Source of the DNA: Cephalotus follicularis
Taxonomy: Eukaryota; Streptophyta; Magnoliopsida; Oxalidales; Cephalotaceae
DNA: 64,000 bases
Direction: 5' to 3'
Assembly (NCBI GenBank): GCA_001972305.1
Contig: BDDD01001461.1
Span: 62,001-126,000 of the forward strand
The translations under genes and the position numbers were made by a program. Shown one piece after another: positions 1-10,749 of this stretch. How positions within the stretch are numbered: position 1 is the stretch's first letter; each line of letters opens with the position of its first letter. The notes below the pieces were generated by a model. The model was not told the DNA's origin. It did not search any database and was given only the letters and a program-made list of their open reading frames with translations.

Positions 1-29
1 ATACCGTAGGTCCATGCATACCATACCGT

Positions 30-139
30 CCATATCGGTCATCCCACGATGTGGGGCAAGCACTATCCATATCGATCCTCCCATGATGTAGGGTAACATT
101 ATCCATATCGGTCCTCCCACATTGTGGGGTAAACATTAT
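30..139. repeat. Tandem repeat, 36-37 bp x 3
   Basis: Three consecutive units begin with CCATATCG at 30, 67 and 103, each followed by a 'tcctcccac.atgtggggtaa'-like body. They differ at a few positions and by one base in length. It is a minisatellite inside the LTR, comparable in placement to the arrays in the other gypsy LTRs of the window. Confidence 0.85.
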
Positions 140-1295
140 ATGATGTGGTCTAACATTCATGACCTTCATGACATATATGAGGATCATGAATGGGTTATCT
201 CATTTAGTCTCATGCAATACAATCGATCAATCCATACAATAGCCATAACCCATAAACCATTTTCAATATCGTAACCCTTGAATTGAGAGAAGGCAGAAGC
301 TCAACTTCTCTCAATTCTCCATTTAGTCCATTATACCCATATACAGTTCATTAAACCATGTAATAAGTAATAATGCATAACCATAACAATCAATTTAGCA
401 TACAATCATTAATGAACAGTCATGTCCATACAATCCATTCAAAATGTATGAATGCAAGTAAAGTAGTATAACCGTACTCTAGTGATCTACCATTCGTATA
501 CTATCGTCCCATACCTGGGATCAAGCCAAAAATAATCTGAGCACGTACCGTTGGAGCATATGTATACCTACATGTTAACGGTTGAGCTTACGAGTTGGGA
601 GGGCTTGCAGCAGAATCCATGAACTGCCACCTCCTCTAAGCTCCACTCGTCGTTGTGAGCATAACTCCCTCTTGTGTCAGCAGAGCTCTATTTCTCTTTT
701 AGCATCACTGCAATAACCATCACACATTCGTTACGACCTTCACAAAGGTAGCAATTACACATTGTTGTCATCGGAGTTCAGGCCAAATTCTGGCCAACCC
801 ATAAACAGGTTCCACATTGAATGAGCTACATAAAACCGCTCAAGACTCGCCGTTAATCGGCGTCGAATGCCCTGTCACGGCCGGCGATGAGTTCAACTAG
901 CCAGTCTTCAACAGTTCCGGTCAACACTCAAAAATGCCATAACCGACCTTAAAATCCTTCAATCAACCCAGTAGTGACCGCAACTCACCGTGACTCGGTG
1001 CCAAACGCCGTGTCACGGGCGGCAGCTAGTCAAGGCGACTGAGTCAACACATTCGCTTGATTCTGGCCGATTTTGATGACGTTCAATGCTAAAACCGAGA
1101 TAGGTGAAGCTAATATAGCTCCAACCTTGTCAAACATCCCGGCGACAGAAGGAAATCACCGGAAAACGCGAAGCTCCAAGCTTCGGTTTTCATGGCAGAG
1201 AAGAAGAAAATGATAGAGAAAGAAGAAGAAGCTAGAGGAACTCACCTTCTCAACTCGATAAATGGCGATGACGGTGCCGGTCGACGGCGAGATCG

Positions 1296-1456
1296 CCGCT
1301 GCTCGCCTCTCTCCCTCTCTCTCGCGCTTTCTCTCCCGCGCCTGGTCCCTCTCTCTCTAGCCTCCTTCTCTTTTCTTTTACACTGGCGCAACATATGCGC
1401 CCGTTTTCTTTTTTTTTTTTCTTTTTTTGTAATATTATATATATATATATATATAT
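1296..1456. repeat. CT-rich, poly-T and (AT)n low-complexity tract
   Basis: A run of CTCTCTCC-type sequence is followed by about 14 T's broken by single C's and then an alternating AT stretch ending at 1456. The equivalent CT tract of the Gypsy-B LTR is at 37804-37841. Apparent reading frames here (Ser/Leu-rich or Arg/Glu-rich) are translations of simple sequence. Confidence 0.85.
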
Positions 1457-1469
1457 CCGGGACATTATA

Positions 1470-2259
1470 GTTTGAGCTTGCACACCATGTACGGGTGCTC
1501 GGGAGATGTAAAACGCTAAGGTTAGGACATATGAATGTCCTCTTCAAGATGCCCATTTAAGAATGTCGTCTTGACATCCATTTGCCATATCTCATAATCA
1601 TCATGATCGACAATAGCAAGCAAAATCCTAATGGATTTAAGCATGGTGACAGGTGAGAAAGTCTCAGTATAGTCGACTCCATGTCATTGCCTATACCCTT
1701 TCGCCACTAATCGAGCTTTATAACTCTCGATTTTTCCATATGTATTCATCTTCTTCTTGAAGATCTATTTGCAGCCAATAGGCACTATGCCTTCGGGTGC
1801 TTCAACCAAATTCCAAACTTGGTTGGAATACATGGAATCCATTTCGAATTTCATGGCTCCTAGCCATGCTTTAGATTCAGTGTCATGCACTACCTTCTGA
1901 TAGCTGGTAGGCTCGTCATCTTCAATGACGTTGATCTCATCAGTACTATCAATGAGGAAACCCTACCTCTTAGGTGCTAATGGGACTCTGCCTGATCTTC
2001 TCAAAGGAGCTTTGACTAACTGAGAACCATTCTCAGTCTGAGATCCAATCTCAGCTGTGTCTGTTGAAGGTCTAACCTCTGACTCCTCCATCTCCTGTGT
2101 GGTTTCTACTTGTGGTATCTCCTTGAGTTCTACTTTACTCCCACTGTTTCCTTCAAGAAGGTATTCCTTCTCTAGGAACACAACATTTTGCGAAACAAAT
2201 ATTCTTTGTTCACTAGGGTGGTAGAAGTCGTATCCTTTAGTTTCTTTAGGATACCCCAC
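1470..2259 (-). pseudogene. pol: Copia-1 integrase C-terminal linker and start of reverse transcriptase
   Basis: The upstream part reads MGYPKETKGYDFYHP.., the standard end of copia integrase ('GYP..TKGY.FY.P'), followed by an acidic, poorly conserved linker that closes with a PLRRSGRVPLAPKR box typical of the integrase-RT junction. The part nearer 1470 matches the RT N-terminus, with the 'MDVK..FLNG.LEE.I.M.QP.GF' region recognisable in pieces. The enzyme would copy element RNA into DNA inside virus-like particles. It is a fossil, interrupted by decay and by the gypsy LTR at its left edge. The almost identical linker start in Copia-3 (53436-53765) supports a common lineage. Confidence 0.8.
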
Positions 2260-2274
2260 AAACCTACAACTGTC

Positions 2275-3390
2275 CTACCATGCTTCCAGCTTATCTACGT
2301 CAAGCCTCTTGACATAAGCCAGACAACCCCAAACCTTTAAATGGTTCAAGCTGGGTTTCTTCCCTGACCATACCTGGTATGGAGTAGAAGGTCCAGATTT
2401 TGAAGGAATATGATTCAAGATATATGCAGCTGTATCTAGAGAATAACCCCAAAGATAGGTAGGAAGGCCAGTAAGAGACATCATGGATCGAACCATGTCC
2501 AACAAGGTCCGATTCCTCCTTTCGAACATACCATTATGCTGCGGTGTTCCAGGAGGTGTCCACTGAGATAGAATTCCGTTCTCTCTAAGATAACCTAGGA
2601 ATTCAGCTGACAGGTATTCACCACCTCGGTCCGACCAAAGTATTTTAATTGATTTACCTGTCTATTTTTCTACTTCAAGTCTAAACTCCTTAAATTTCTC
2701 AAAGGACTCTGACTTGTGTTTCATCCGATACACATAACCAAACCAAGATAAATCATCGGTAAAGGTTATGAAGTAGATATAACTTCCTTGAGCACTGACT
2801 GACATAGGACCACATACGTCAGTATGGACTAAGCCCAGTAAGTCCATTGCCCTTTCTCCTTGGCCGGAGAAGGGAGATTTGGTTATCTTTCCTAATAAAC
2901 AGGATTCACAAGTTGGATAGGACTCTAAGTCCTGGATATCAAGAAGATCATCTTTAACCAACTATGATAGTCTAGCATCACTAAGATGACCAAGTCTACA
3001 ATGCCAAGTAAAGGTTTTATTTAGCTCAGTTTCTCTTTTTCTTTTCCTATTATTACTTTGCTCAATGGACAATACGTTTGATTGTGAAGTATTTAAAACA
3101 TATAATCCATTGTCGATAAAACTATTACCAACACAAACATTGTTTGAATATATAAAACATCCAATGTCTCGGAATCTAAGCTCCAAGCCCAAACTACATA
3201 AGTGAGAAACACTTATAATATTCCTTACAATATTCATAACAAAATAACATGGATCCAATGTAAAAATATAACCATTACATAAAATAACATCACAAATTCC
3301 AACAGCTTGAGTAATGATCCTAGATCCATCGCCAAGCCTCAAGTCCAGTTCTCCTGCTCCAAGCTTTCTAACTTTTCTTAGTCCCTGCAA
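2275..3390 (-). pseudogene. pol: Copia-1 GAG-pre-integrase and integrase catalytic region
   Basis: Near 2960-3020 the frame carries TWHCRLGHLSDARLS, the pre-integrase zinc-binding HHCC start, followed by YPTCESCLLGK (the CxxC half). The catalytic core has LLGLVHTDVCGPMSV with the first catalytic Asp, then YFITFTDDLSWFGYVYRMKHKSE. The downstream half has ERRNRTLLDMVRSMM, AAYILN and PYQVWSGKKP, all standard copia integrase blocks. Integrase joins the cDNA ends to host DNA. The region is a fossil with several breaks and is read on the minus strand directly downstream of gag. Confidence 0.85.
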
Positions 3391-3414
3391 TGAATTGCAA
3401 AGGTTAGTTCCACA

Positions 3415-4385
3415 TCAAGTATCTAATACCCATGAAGAACTACTATTTAAAGCTAGATTAAGTTCAATCATGAACATACCTGATGTACTCACACCATGCG
3501 GGTGATCAGCAGAGACTCCAGCAACAACAACACGACAATCCTTTTTCCAGTGCCCGGTCTTACCGCATTGGAAACAAGCATCTTCAATAGCTAACTTCTT
3601 CATTCGATCTTTGGAAATATTCCCACTAGCTCTAAGCTTACCCTTCTTCTTCTTTTGCTTCTTCTTACCCTTGCCTTTTGTGTTGACAGGCATGAGCATG
3701 CCCTTACCTTTAGAGGAAGACGAGGCACTGTCCTTTCCTTGGGCAAACCTAGAAGAGGAAGAAGTAGGGAGTGGGTCTTTGACTTTCTAGAATCAAAATC
3801 GGCCTCAGCCGTCCTCAGCATAGCTATCAGCTCAGATAGAGACACCTCTATCTTGTTCATGTGAAAATTCACCAAGAACTGTGAGAATGACCTAGGAAGG
3901 GACGTAAGAATAAGATCCACATAAAGATCATGGTCTATGACAAACCCTAATTGAGCCAGCTGTTCAATCATGTCTATCATCTTCAATCCATGCTCATGGA
4001 CTGAAGCTCCCTCTTACATCTGTGCGTTAAAGAGTTTGCGTGAAAGATTGAACCTTTGAGCCCTAGACTCAGCCCCATACATCTCCTGAAGGTGGATTAG
4101 TATAGCAGATAAAGTCTCAATCTTCTCATTTTGACACTGAAGCTCAGGTGTCATCCCAAGGAGGGCAAGACATCTAGCCTGCTCATCAACCTCTAGCCAC
4201 TTGGCTAGTCACACACTCTCTTTGGGTGTAAGATCTTCATCCAGTGAAGGATGCCCCCCAGTCATCACATAGGGCATTTTATTGGCCGTAAGGAAAATCT
4301 TGAGGTTTCGATGCCAATCGTTGAAGTTGGGCCCCTCAAGTTTGTTTGTCTCAAGTATACGGGACATTGCATTTGATAAAGCCAT
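3415..4385 (-). pseudogene. gag: Copia-1 gag with CCHC zinc knuckle
   Basis: A start at 4385 gives a protein beginning MALSNAMSRILE and then LEGPNFNDWHRNLKIFL, the usual N-terminus of this type of copia gag (UBN2-type domain). Downstream pieces contain LVDLILTSLPRSFSQFLVNFHMNK and a lysine-rich stretch, then CFQCGKTGHWKKDC, a CX2CX4HX4C zinc knuckle that binds RNA. Gag would form the nucleocapsid particle. It is broken in several places and therefore is not a live gene. The zinc knuckle leads straight into the pre-integrase region. Confidence 0.85.
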
Positions 4386-4574
4386 ACTAGCAACCTAGAT
4401 AAGGAAATATAAACATGAGTTGGCATTTATTCTAATTTTAATATATGAAAACCATAACACTTGGTCTTTAGTGCTTATGGTTCCTCTCACTATTCTAATC
4501 GTATTCCATACCCCCGTATGGAACTCGAGAAGTCCAACTTCCTAGTGGGGATTGGAATCCAACGCAATCATATT

Positions 4575-4882
4575 ATGGCCTCAGCTAGGGCATGCCAAAC
4601 CATAATATATCCAATGGGTAGGCTATCATGCCAATTTGTATCTAATACATGATCTAATCATAAAATTCGGCCTCGGATTCAATATGGCCTCAGCTAGGGC
4701 ATGCCAAACCATTAGAATCTCGATAAGCCAAACACCCAAAATTTTCATTGGAATGTACTAGTTTTAACACCCACACGTTGTCGTGTCCAAGTGATAAAAC
4801 ATAGCCACCCTTTGCGGTGCCCAACACCAACGTTGACATAGTATTCCAAAGTTATCAACCTCAGCTAGGGCATGACAAACCA
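4575..4882. repeat. Dispersed 29-bp direct repeat, three copies in the Copia-1 leader
   Basis: The same sequence, starting ATGGCCTCAG and centred on CAGCTAGGGCATGCC, occurs at 4575-4603 and 4684-4712 with no difference. A shortened third copy with one change in the core is at about 4856-4882. The spacing is uneven (109 and about 172 bases), so this is not a simple tandem array. Confidence 0.85.
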
Positions 4883-5675
4883 ACAACCCAGGAACACTAC
4901 TCAACGAAAATTGTGGAAGGCCACGAGGAACCACTCCATGGGTTCCTACGTTTAAACTTATTATTAAGTTTGAGGGAATTTGTAGTCTCATATTTTTAAT
5001 TACCGAGCCATTAATTAATTCATTGGTTATATTAGCCAATACCAATCAATTACGACTCAGCATGCATGACTTGTATCTTATGCACCTTGGACATATTTCT
5101 AAAATATATCAATGGATTGGCAAGGGTTTTATAAGTAGTGACTTGATCCCAAAGTCACTACTAGGTCTTCCTAGGTGTAAAGAATAAATATATCTATTAC
5201 AACAATAACCATGCATTCATGGCCTTCAATGGTCTTGTACTTCTTTTCTCCTCTCCTCCACCCCTCCTTGAAAGATCTTCATTTACAAAAGGAACTTTAC
5301 ATTTTGAAAATAAAAGTACATTTAAAATTACAAGGAGAAGTTACATAGGAAGGAAAAATAAAAAAATGCACGCAGGCACCTAATTACAGACCATTAATAA
5401 TAAATAAATAAATTTATCCACACAAGAAAAACCATAAACTAGGTCTTGTCCTTTTAGGCCATCCATTGTGCATAAGACTTAAATTTTTATATCCAATATA
5501 AATAAACACAAAATAACAAATGGCATAAATAATAACCAATTACAAAATTTAATTTAAGGATTGTTAATTGGTCAAACTCCCACTTATTCAAGTAATGATT
5601 ATTATTTTCTAAGTGTCATAATGCAAAAATCCAATTTTAATAAAAACAAAATTTTTTTATTTTATTTTATGAAAG

Positions 5676-5826
5676 CGTCGACGCCTTAACAAAAGCGTCG
5701 AAGCTTAACGTCTAACGTCAAAAACATGAAAATTCAAATAAGTGTCGACGCTATATCAAGGCATCGACGCAACATCATACCAGTGAGACAAGCGTCGACG
5801 CTTATATCAAAAACTTCGATGCTTAA
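5676..5826. repeat. Cluster of GTCGACGC palindromes in Copia-1 leader
   Basis: Six copies of an AAGCGTCGACGCTT-like word occur in 150 bases, including one perfect 14-bp palindrome at 5790-5803. Others differ by one to three bases. A second cluster of the same word lies in the LTR at 6895-7075. Confidence 0.85.
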
Positions 5827-6122
5827 GCCTCCTGTACAGGTACTGCAATTCAAAAATTGCAGATTCAAAGGTTTGAACTCAATGTTTTCATTATATCTGC
5901 CATATGCAAATATTTGAGAGCCTCAAACTACACTATGTAGGTTTCCAAAACATGTTCAAAACCCATTGTAACATAATCTCCAAGACAATATTACTAAGAA
6001 ATCCAATTTCATTTGAAGTTTCATTAAGGCACTTTGAAAAATAAAGTTTAACCATAAAACACATCCATCAATTAAACTCTCAATCAGTTAATCATCCTAG
6101 GCAACTAAGGATGATGTGGGTC

Positions 6123-6134
6123 GCTCTGATACCA
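6123..6134 (-). promoter_or_regulatory. Primer-binding site of Copia-1 (tRNA-iMet type)
   Basis: The minus strand reads TGGTATCAGAGC, the plant initiator-tRNA-Met 3' complement used by most plant LTR elements. It lies one base from the TG/CA edge of the 5' LTR at 6136 and fixes that LTR boundary. Confidence 0.85.
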
Positions 6135-6894
6135 CTGATGGAAATGGTAAAAAATCTCCGGAGCCAAAAACGGACTTAGGTGTATAGGGTGCAAAACAAA
6201 ACTTTTTAATAACAAGAAGGCAGCGGAATAAACACCCTAAACCAAACATAATAAGTCCATTCAACAAATGCTCAACACACCAGGATCACCACATCATCAC
6301 AATAGTTGAATTGGTGTCACCAATGCATACAATGGCAACACACAAGCAAAGCAAGACATGGCCACCAAGAAAAAGAAGACATAGAATTTACACCTTCGGC
6401 TGGTGGCTCTTCCTTTCTCTGCCGCGAAAAGCTTGGGAAGACAACCTCAAGATTGCTCCCAACGACCTTGGTACAGATGCTACTCCAGCCCAGCAAGGAT
6501 GAAGCAAACACATAATGCTCACACACTCTCTCTCTAAGCTTAGGAAGAGTAAATTGAGTTTGACAAGAGAAGTCAAAATCAATCCACCCTAGATAAACAC
6601 TTGCTTAGTGTATATCAGGGAAGAGAACTCACATTCTGCATAGAGAACTTTTTTTTTTGGCCCAGCAAAAATCTTTTAATAAAAACTAACCAATTTTCTG
6701 TAGAAAATACTTTCACCAACCCACTCTCCCACTCTCCCATTCACATAGGATCATGGTGCTAACCCCCAGGGAGCTCGAAGCCATGATCCCATGGAGTTTT
6801 TATCGTGCATGGATGGGAGAAAATGACTGGAGATGAGAGAGAAAACGTGTCCACGATGTGAGTTAGTGCACAGGTTGCACGCCCAGCACAAAAC

Positions 6895-7075
6895 GTCGGC
6901 GCTTTCAACAAAAGCGTCGACACTTATATAACATGGCACTAAAATTTTGACATCTTTATAAAAGGCATCGACGCCTATACAGGCATTAAGCATCGACGCT
7001 TCCCAGAAGGCGTCGATGCTTTCTCCAAAGCAATGCGTCGACGCTTTCCCAGAAGGCGTCGAAGCTTTGACCGAC
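6895..7075. repeat. Cluster of GTCGACGC palindromes in Copia-1 LTR
   Basis: About seven copies of GCGTCGACGCTT-like words occur in 180 bases. A repeated 'cccagaaggcgtcga' context occurs twice, so part of the cluster arose by local duplication. Confidence 0.85.
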
Positions 7076-8069
7076 AGGTGAATCAAATTGAGTCTAACTC
7101 TTTACTGATTTGATGTACCCTTCGAATATTGATTAAGTAAGATCAAACAAGTATGTTTCCATAAAATGTAAAATCCACTTAACCAATATTTGATAAAATT
7201 TCACCAAGACTTAATATGTCCAACATATTAAAGAACTAATGATTATTGGGCAACGACCCTATAAAATATTGGTTAAAATCGGAGGTGTTCATAAATTACC
7301 GAAATACCCCTAGGGTCCGATTTAACCATTCTAAATGGTCCTAGACCAATTTAAATGCTATCGGAATAATATCTAATATTATCCAGATGAAAAAATTAAT
7401 CTAATTAATTTTCTCATAATTTATTACACACCGCCGTAACGCAAGACTTTCTAAGTCGTCGGTTCACATGTACTATAATCCCTTGTCATACTTGGCCCCG
7501 ATTGAGGTTTAGGGTAAGGATACATGTCAACCCTAGATAAAACCTCAATATCTAAAATATTTTATTATTACAGAGACCTTTGACAGAATCTCCAGAAATC
7601 TAATTTCCAATCTACCTCAACCTTGGCCAAGGATTTCATAAGTCGAAAGTACAATCAGACCATAATAGGGTCGATCACCTTCGCTCAGGTGTGACAATCC
7701 CTTATTACGCACTCGCTTATATTCGTATAGATTCGATCATACCCAAAGACCACTCGATTTCCAGCCCTGCGTAAGAACTGGGTAAGGTGGAGATCAAAGC
7801 ATAACCGTCTCCATACAATATAGAGCAGTCGCTTAGGTCTAAGGATTAGATGAGTTCAAAAACTCACTAAGTGACTAACACTTATACACAACCGCAACAA
7901 GTAGGAGTCATTACTGACATGAGAATAGCGACTATCGAAACAGTGTCTCCTACGCGGGTCCTGTTCAGTGTACACGCTCCCAGCGCGCACCCCGTATTTG
8001 CCCTAATGTCCAACACAGATAGTAGTGAGCGAATCCATCCTCCAATTCCATGAGCAGGAAACATACGCG

Positions 8070-9136
8070 TAGGGGTGTTTATGCGGGTCAAAACCGAACC
8101 GTAATTTTTTGCGGTTCGGTTTTGCGATTTTGCGGGTACAGAAATCGCAAACCGCACCCGAACCGCACTTGAAGTTCGGGTTGCGGTTACCCGCCCCAAA
8201 CTACAGTGCGGTTTTCGGGTAATCCGGGTAAAACCCGCAATTTTATACTTAAAATTAATATTAATACAAAATCTTTAAAATTAAAAATCTACATGAACCA
8301 AAAACATGAAAATAACATTCAACAAGAAATGGACTCAACAAACATGAAAATAAATATCAAAATTGAACACTAACAGACTCAATATACAATCAACATGAAC
8401 CAAAGTCAACATGTTACATTCATGTTTCCTGTTTCCAAGCTTCCTGTTTCCAAGAAAATCATATATATACAACAACTCAACATGAAAACAAATACAACTA
8501 ACAGTACCAATCATACCCACTACGTAATCTAACCAAATGAAAATTGGGCACTCTAATCTAGAGTTTCAAAAACATAGCAGAGTGGCAAACTAGCAGTACA
8601 AATTACACCTATGTTAGTCTAACAAATTGAAAATTACATAAGTATCAAACCACCAACATAGCAGTACCAATTACACAAAATATCAAAATACATCAACTCA
8701 TTCAAGAATGTAAAATTCATCCGCGAGGAGGAGCCGTTGACAGACAGTGTTTGTTAGGGTTGCAAACAAAATTAGGTGTATGTGTGTGATTTGGGATTTG
8801 TGATTTGGGGGATGGTGTGGGTGTGTGTCTTCGAGCGATGCTGCTGCTAAGTGGATTGGGGGATGGTGTGCGATTTGGGCTGGGTCGGTTGCACTGCGCA
8901 TGTATTTTGTTTTGTGTGTGTCTCTTAAAGGCCCAAAACCATTAATTAAAATGCGGGTATTCGGTTAACCGAATACCCGAAAATTTGGATTGTTTAAATC
9001 CGCACCCGAACCGCAATTTTAAATTTACCCGCAATACCCGCCCCAAATATCCGAAAAACCCGAATTACCCGAACCGAAAAAAATGCGGTGCGGTGCGTTC
9101 AGTTTTTCAGTTTTCGGGTACTTTTGCACACCCCTA
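8070..9136. mobile_element. Non-autonomous hAT DNA transposon, 1067 bp
   Basis: The ends are TAGGGGTGT at the left and its complement ACACCCCTA at the right, flanked by a perfect 8-bp target duplication CATACGCG (8062-8069 and 9137-9144). Eight-base duplications and short TAGGGGTG-type inverted ends are hAT-superfamily features. Both subterminal zones (about 8080-8240 and 8945-9125) are packed with GCGGTTCGG, CGGGT and ACCCGC words in both orientations, the pattern bound by hAT transposases. The AT-rich centre has no transposase-like frame, so it would depend on an enzyme from elsewhere. The exact duplication suggests a fairly recent insertion into the Copia-1 LTR. Confidence 0.92.
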
Positions 9137-9442
9137 CATACGCGCAAGTATATCCGGTTCACTAATGCCCACAAAGTGAACCTATGACTTGGAACTAATT
9201 CAACATAAGGAATAAGGTAACCAATCTCACAGCCTCCATGTTAGGCATCCAACCTTATGTCAGGGCATCACAAGCGTAAGCAGGTAAATAACAAACTACT
9301 TCAATTAAGTGATAAAACACAAGTGATATTGCCATAACAAATTATCACATGTAATCTATAAAAAGAATAAGATTGTTTATATACAAGGATAGATATAATA
9401 CTACAGCCCATCCAATGGCTTGTCGGGTCACTACATCTAACA

Positions 9443-9750
9443 GTTTTCACTAACTGTTCAACTAATCCATCAAAAGGCACCTCATATTATTAGGTTCAAC
9501 GATCATTTCTTATATAGCACAATCATACTTTTCCCCTTTTCGATGGATCCGGTTCATTCCTATCACAAAGGGTGGCTCCATCTCATGGATAGCCATTTCC
9601 TCTTTTCCCACTCTTAGTGGCGTGTCACAGGCCCACCAGCTTCCGTTTGCCTACTCTAAGGAATAGTTGTTAGAAACAAAGCTAGGTTAGTAGCTAAGGG
9701 ATATTCCTAAGAATAGGGAATTTATTTCGATGAATCTATGCTCCCGTAGC
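9443..9750. other. Unassigned 308-bp spacer between two copia elements
   Basis: There is no reading frame, repeat or element end that I can support. It lies between the proposed outer edge of the Copia-1 LTR and the first recognisable RT codons of Copia-2. It may be old host sequence or decayed Copia-2 sequence. Confidence 0.5.
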
Positions 9751-9754
9751 TAGA

Positions 9755-10027
9755 TTAGAATTCATTCGTATTGTGCTTGCATATGCATCAAATAAAGATT
9801 TTACACATTTTCAAATGGATGTAAAAAGTGCGTTTTTAAATGGTTTAATAAAGGGGGAAGTTTATGTAGAACAACCTCAAGGTTTTGAAGATCCAAATTT
9901 TCCAAACCATGTTTTTAAACTTTCAAAAGCGTTATATGGTTTAAAACAAGCTCCTAGAGCTTGGTATGAAAAACTGAGTGGATAGTTGCCTAAAAATGAT
10001 TTTAAAAGAGGTTCAATAGATATAACT
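9755..10027 (+). pseudogene. pol: Copia-2 reverse transcriptase, N-terminal part
   Basis: The frame reads LAYASNKDFTHFQMDVKSAF, then LNGLIKGEVYVEQPQGFEDP and VFKLSKALYGLKQAPRAWYE, which are conserved copia RT blocks upstream of the YVDD active site. It begins inside the RT domain, so upstream gag and integrase are not here. It stops where Gypsy-D inserted. The family is clear; the fragment is a fossil. Confidence 0.9.
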
Positions 10028-10654
10028 TGTCACACCCCGTTTAAGAGAAACGTAACATTAAAGCGGTAAAGGCAATTAACATAAAGTACAGCTCATGCAA
10101 AAACCATAAAACTTAAAACTTTTCCAAAGTACAACAGTTGCGGAAGCATAACAGAACATAAGCTGTAAACTTGTAACGTGCGTCCCATACCGCACGCTAC
10201 CCCAAATAATCTGACATAGCTAATCGCCCATAAACGGAGCATGAATTACAGTACAAGATTAAAATCCTTCAGTAACAAAACCATAACAACGGTACATCCG
10301 AAAACCATAACCAACATAGGTTTAATACAAAACAGGAGAATAAGCAAAATCAAGAACATAACAACTTGATCTCCATCCATGTCAGTCAAACCGGTCCACT
10401 GCATCAATCTGTAAAGTAGGGGGTTAGCCTTTGTCCTCACTCGGCTAAGTCATAAAAGCAGTTCGGGATTAACATTAAATCCATGTCATGATATGAATGC
10501 ATAAATGATGCAGTGTAGGAAAACCAGTTTATATATATATGAGAAAAATATATATTTTAACAGTACAGTAAAATAACAGTGGGTACATATATAAGAAAAT
10601 ATATGTATGCAAGATCAGTACAGTCGTAACCTGGCCAGGGCTACATCAACAAGC

Positions 10655-10745
10655 ACAGGAATGTCCGTGAAGGACCAACAAGCAGTACAGGACATCCACA
10701 TAGGACTATAATAGGCAGGATGTCCACATAGGACCATAACAGGCA
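10655..10745. repeat. Imperfect repeat of GTCCNNNNNGGAC units
   Basis: Three units of about 28-32 bases carry a small inverted pair, for example GTCC-gtgaa-GGAC and GTCC-acata-GGAC. The same word class, GTCC-tcagc-GGAC and GTCC-tcaaa-GGAC, occurs in the Gypsy-B LTR just before its hairpin array (30077-30118). Confidence 0.7.
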
Positions 10746-10749
10746 GTAT

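Larger units (their letters stand above)
1..1469 (-). mobile_element. Partial Ty3/gypsy LTR (left edge cut by window)
   Basis: This is non-coding LTR sequence. It shares its architecture with the Gypsy-B LTR at 34836-38195: a GC-rich stretch with repeated 'gactcgcc'/'ggcgcc'-type words (840-1040), then a pyrimidine-rich CT tract, then a T/AT run. It ends at a degenerate CCGGGACATTATA, which on the minus strand resembles the TGTAA.. start seen in the other gypsy LTRs here. The right edge abuts copia reverse-transcriptase sequence, so the element or solo LTR inserted into Copia-1. The rest lies left of the window, so no target duplication can be checked. Family assignment is by resemblance only. 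Confidence 0.6.
4386..6122 (-). other. Copia-1 untranslated leader
   Basis: About 1.7 kb lies between the primer-binding site and gag with no credible coding. It is AT-rich and holds a thrice-repeated 'CAGCTAGGGCATGCC' motif (4575-4882) and a cluster of GTCGACGC palindromes (5676-5826). The leader is long for a copia element and may contain the packaging region; that role is inference. Confidence 0.6.
1470..9442 (-). mobile_element. Ty1/copia retrotransposon 'Copia-1', 3' part outside window
   Basis: On the minus strand, read from high to low coordinates, the order is 5' LTR (about 6136-9442), primer-binding site, long leader, gag with zinc knuckle, GAG-pre-integrase, integrase core, integrase-RT linker and the start of the reverse transcriptase. 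The order protease/integrase before RT is the copia arrangement. The remainder of RT, RNase H and the 3' LTR would lie left of the gypsy LTR that interrupts it at 1469. The coding part is broken, with roughly ten interruptions. A hAT element sits in the LTR. It resembles Copia-3 of this window in protein sequence; the lineage within copia was not assigned. Confidence 0.8.
6136..9442 (-). repeat. 5' LTR of Copia-1 (contains a hAT insertion)
   Basis: The left edge (TGATGGAAATGG on the plus strand) is fixed by the adjacent primer-binding site. The right edge is proposed at ..CTACATCTAACA, giving a minus-strand start TGTTAGATG; this edge is less certain. Without the hAT element the LTR is about 2.2 kb. 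It holds palindromes of the GCGTCGACGC type at 6895-7075. The 3' LTR is outside the window, so its age cannot be judged. Confidence 0.6.

Noticed and set aside
1192-1556. Small Ser/Leu-rich and Arg/Glu-rich ORFs
   Set aside because: They are translations of CT, T and AT low-complexity sequence within an LTR.
7882-8199. 105-residue minus-strand ORF across the hAT edge
   Set aside because: It crosses the element boundary at 8070 and has no recognisable domain.
8698-8901. 67-residue minus-strand ORF inside the hAT element as a transposase remnant
   Set aside because: His/Pro-rich, without any hAT dimerisation or catalytic motif; likely chance.
9443-9750. Host gene promoter or exon in the spacer
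   Set aside because: No open frame, splice pattern or core promoter could be supported.
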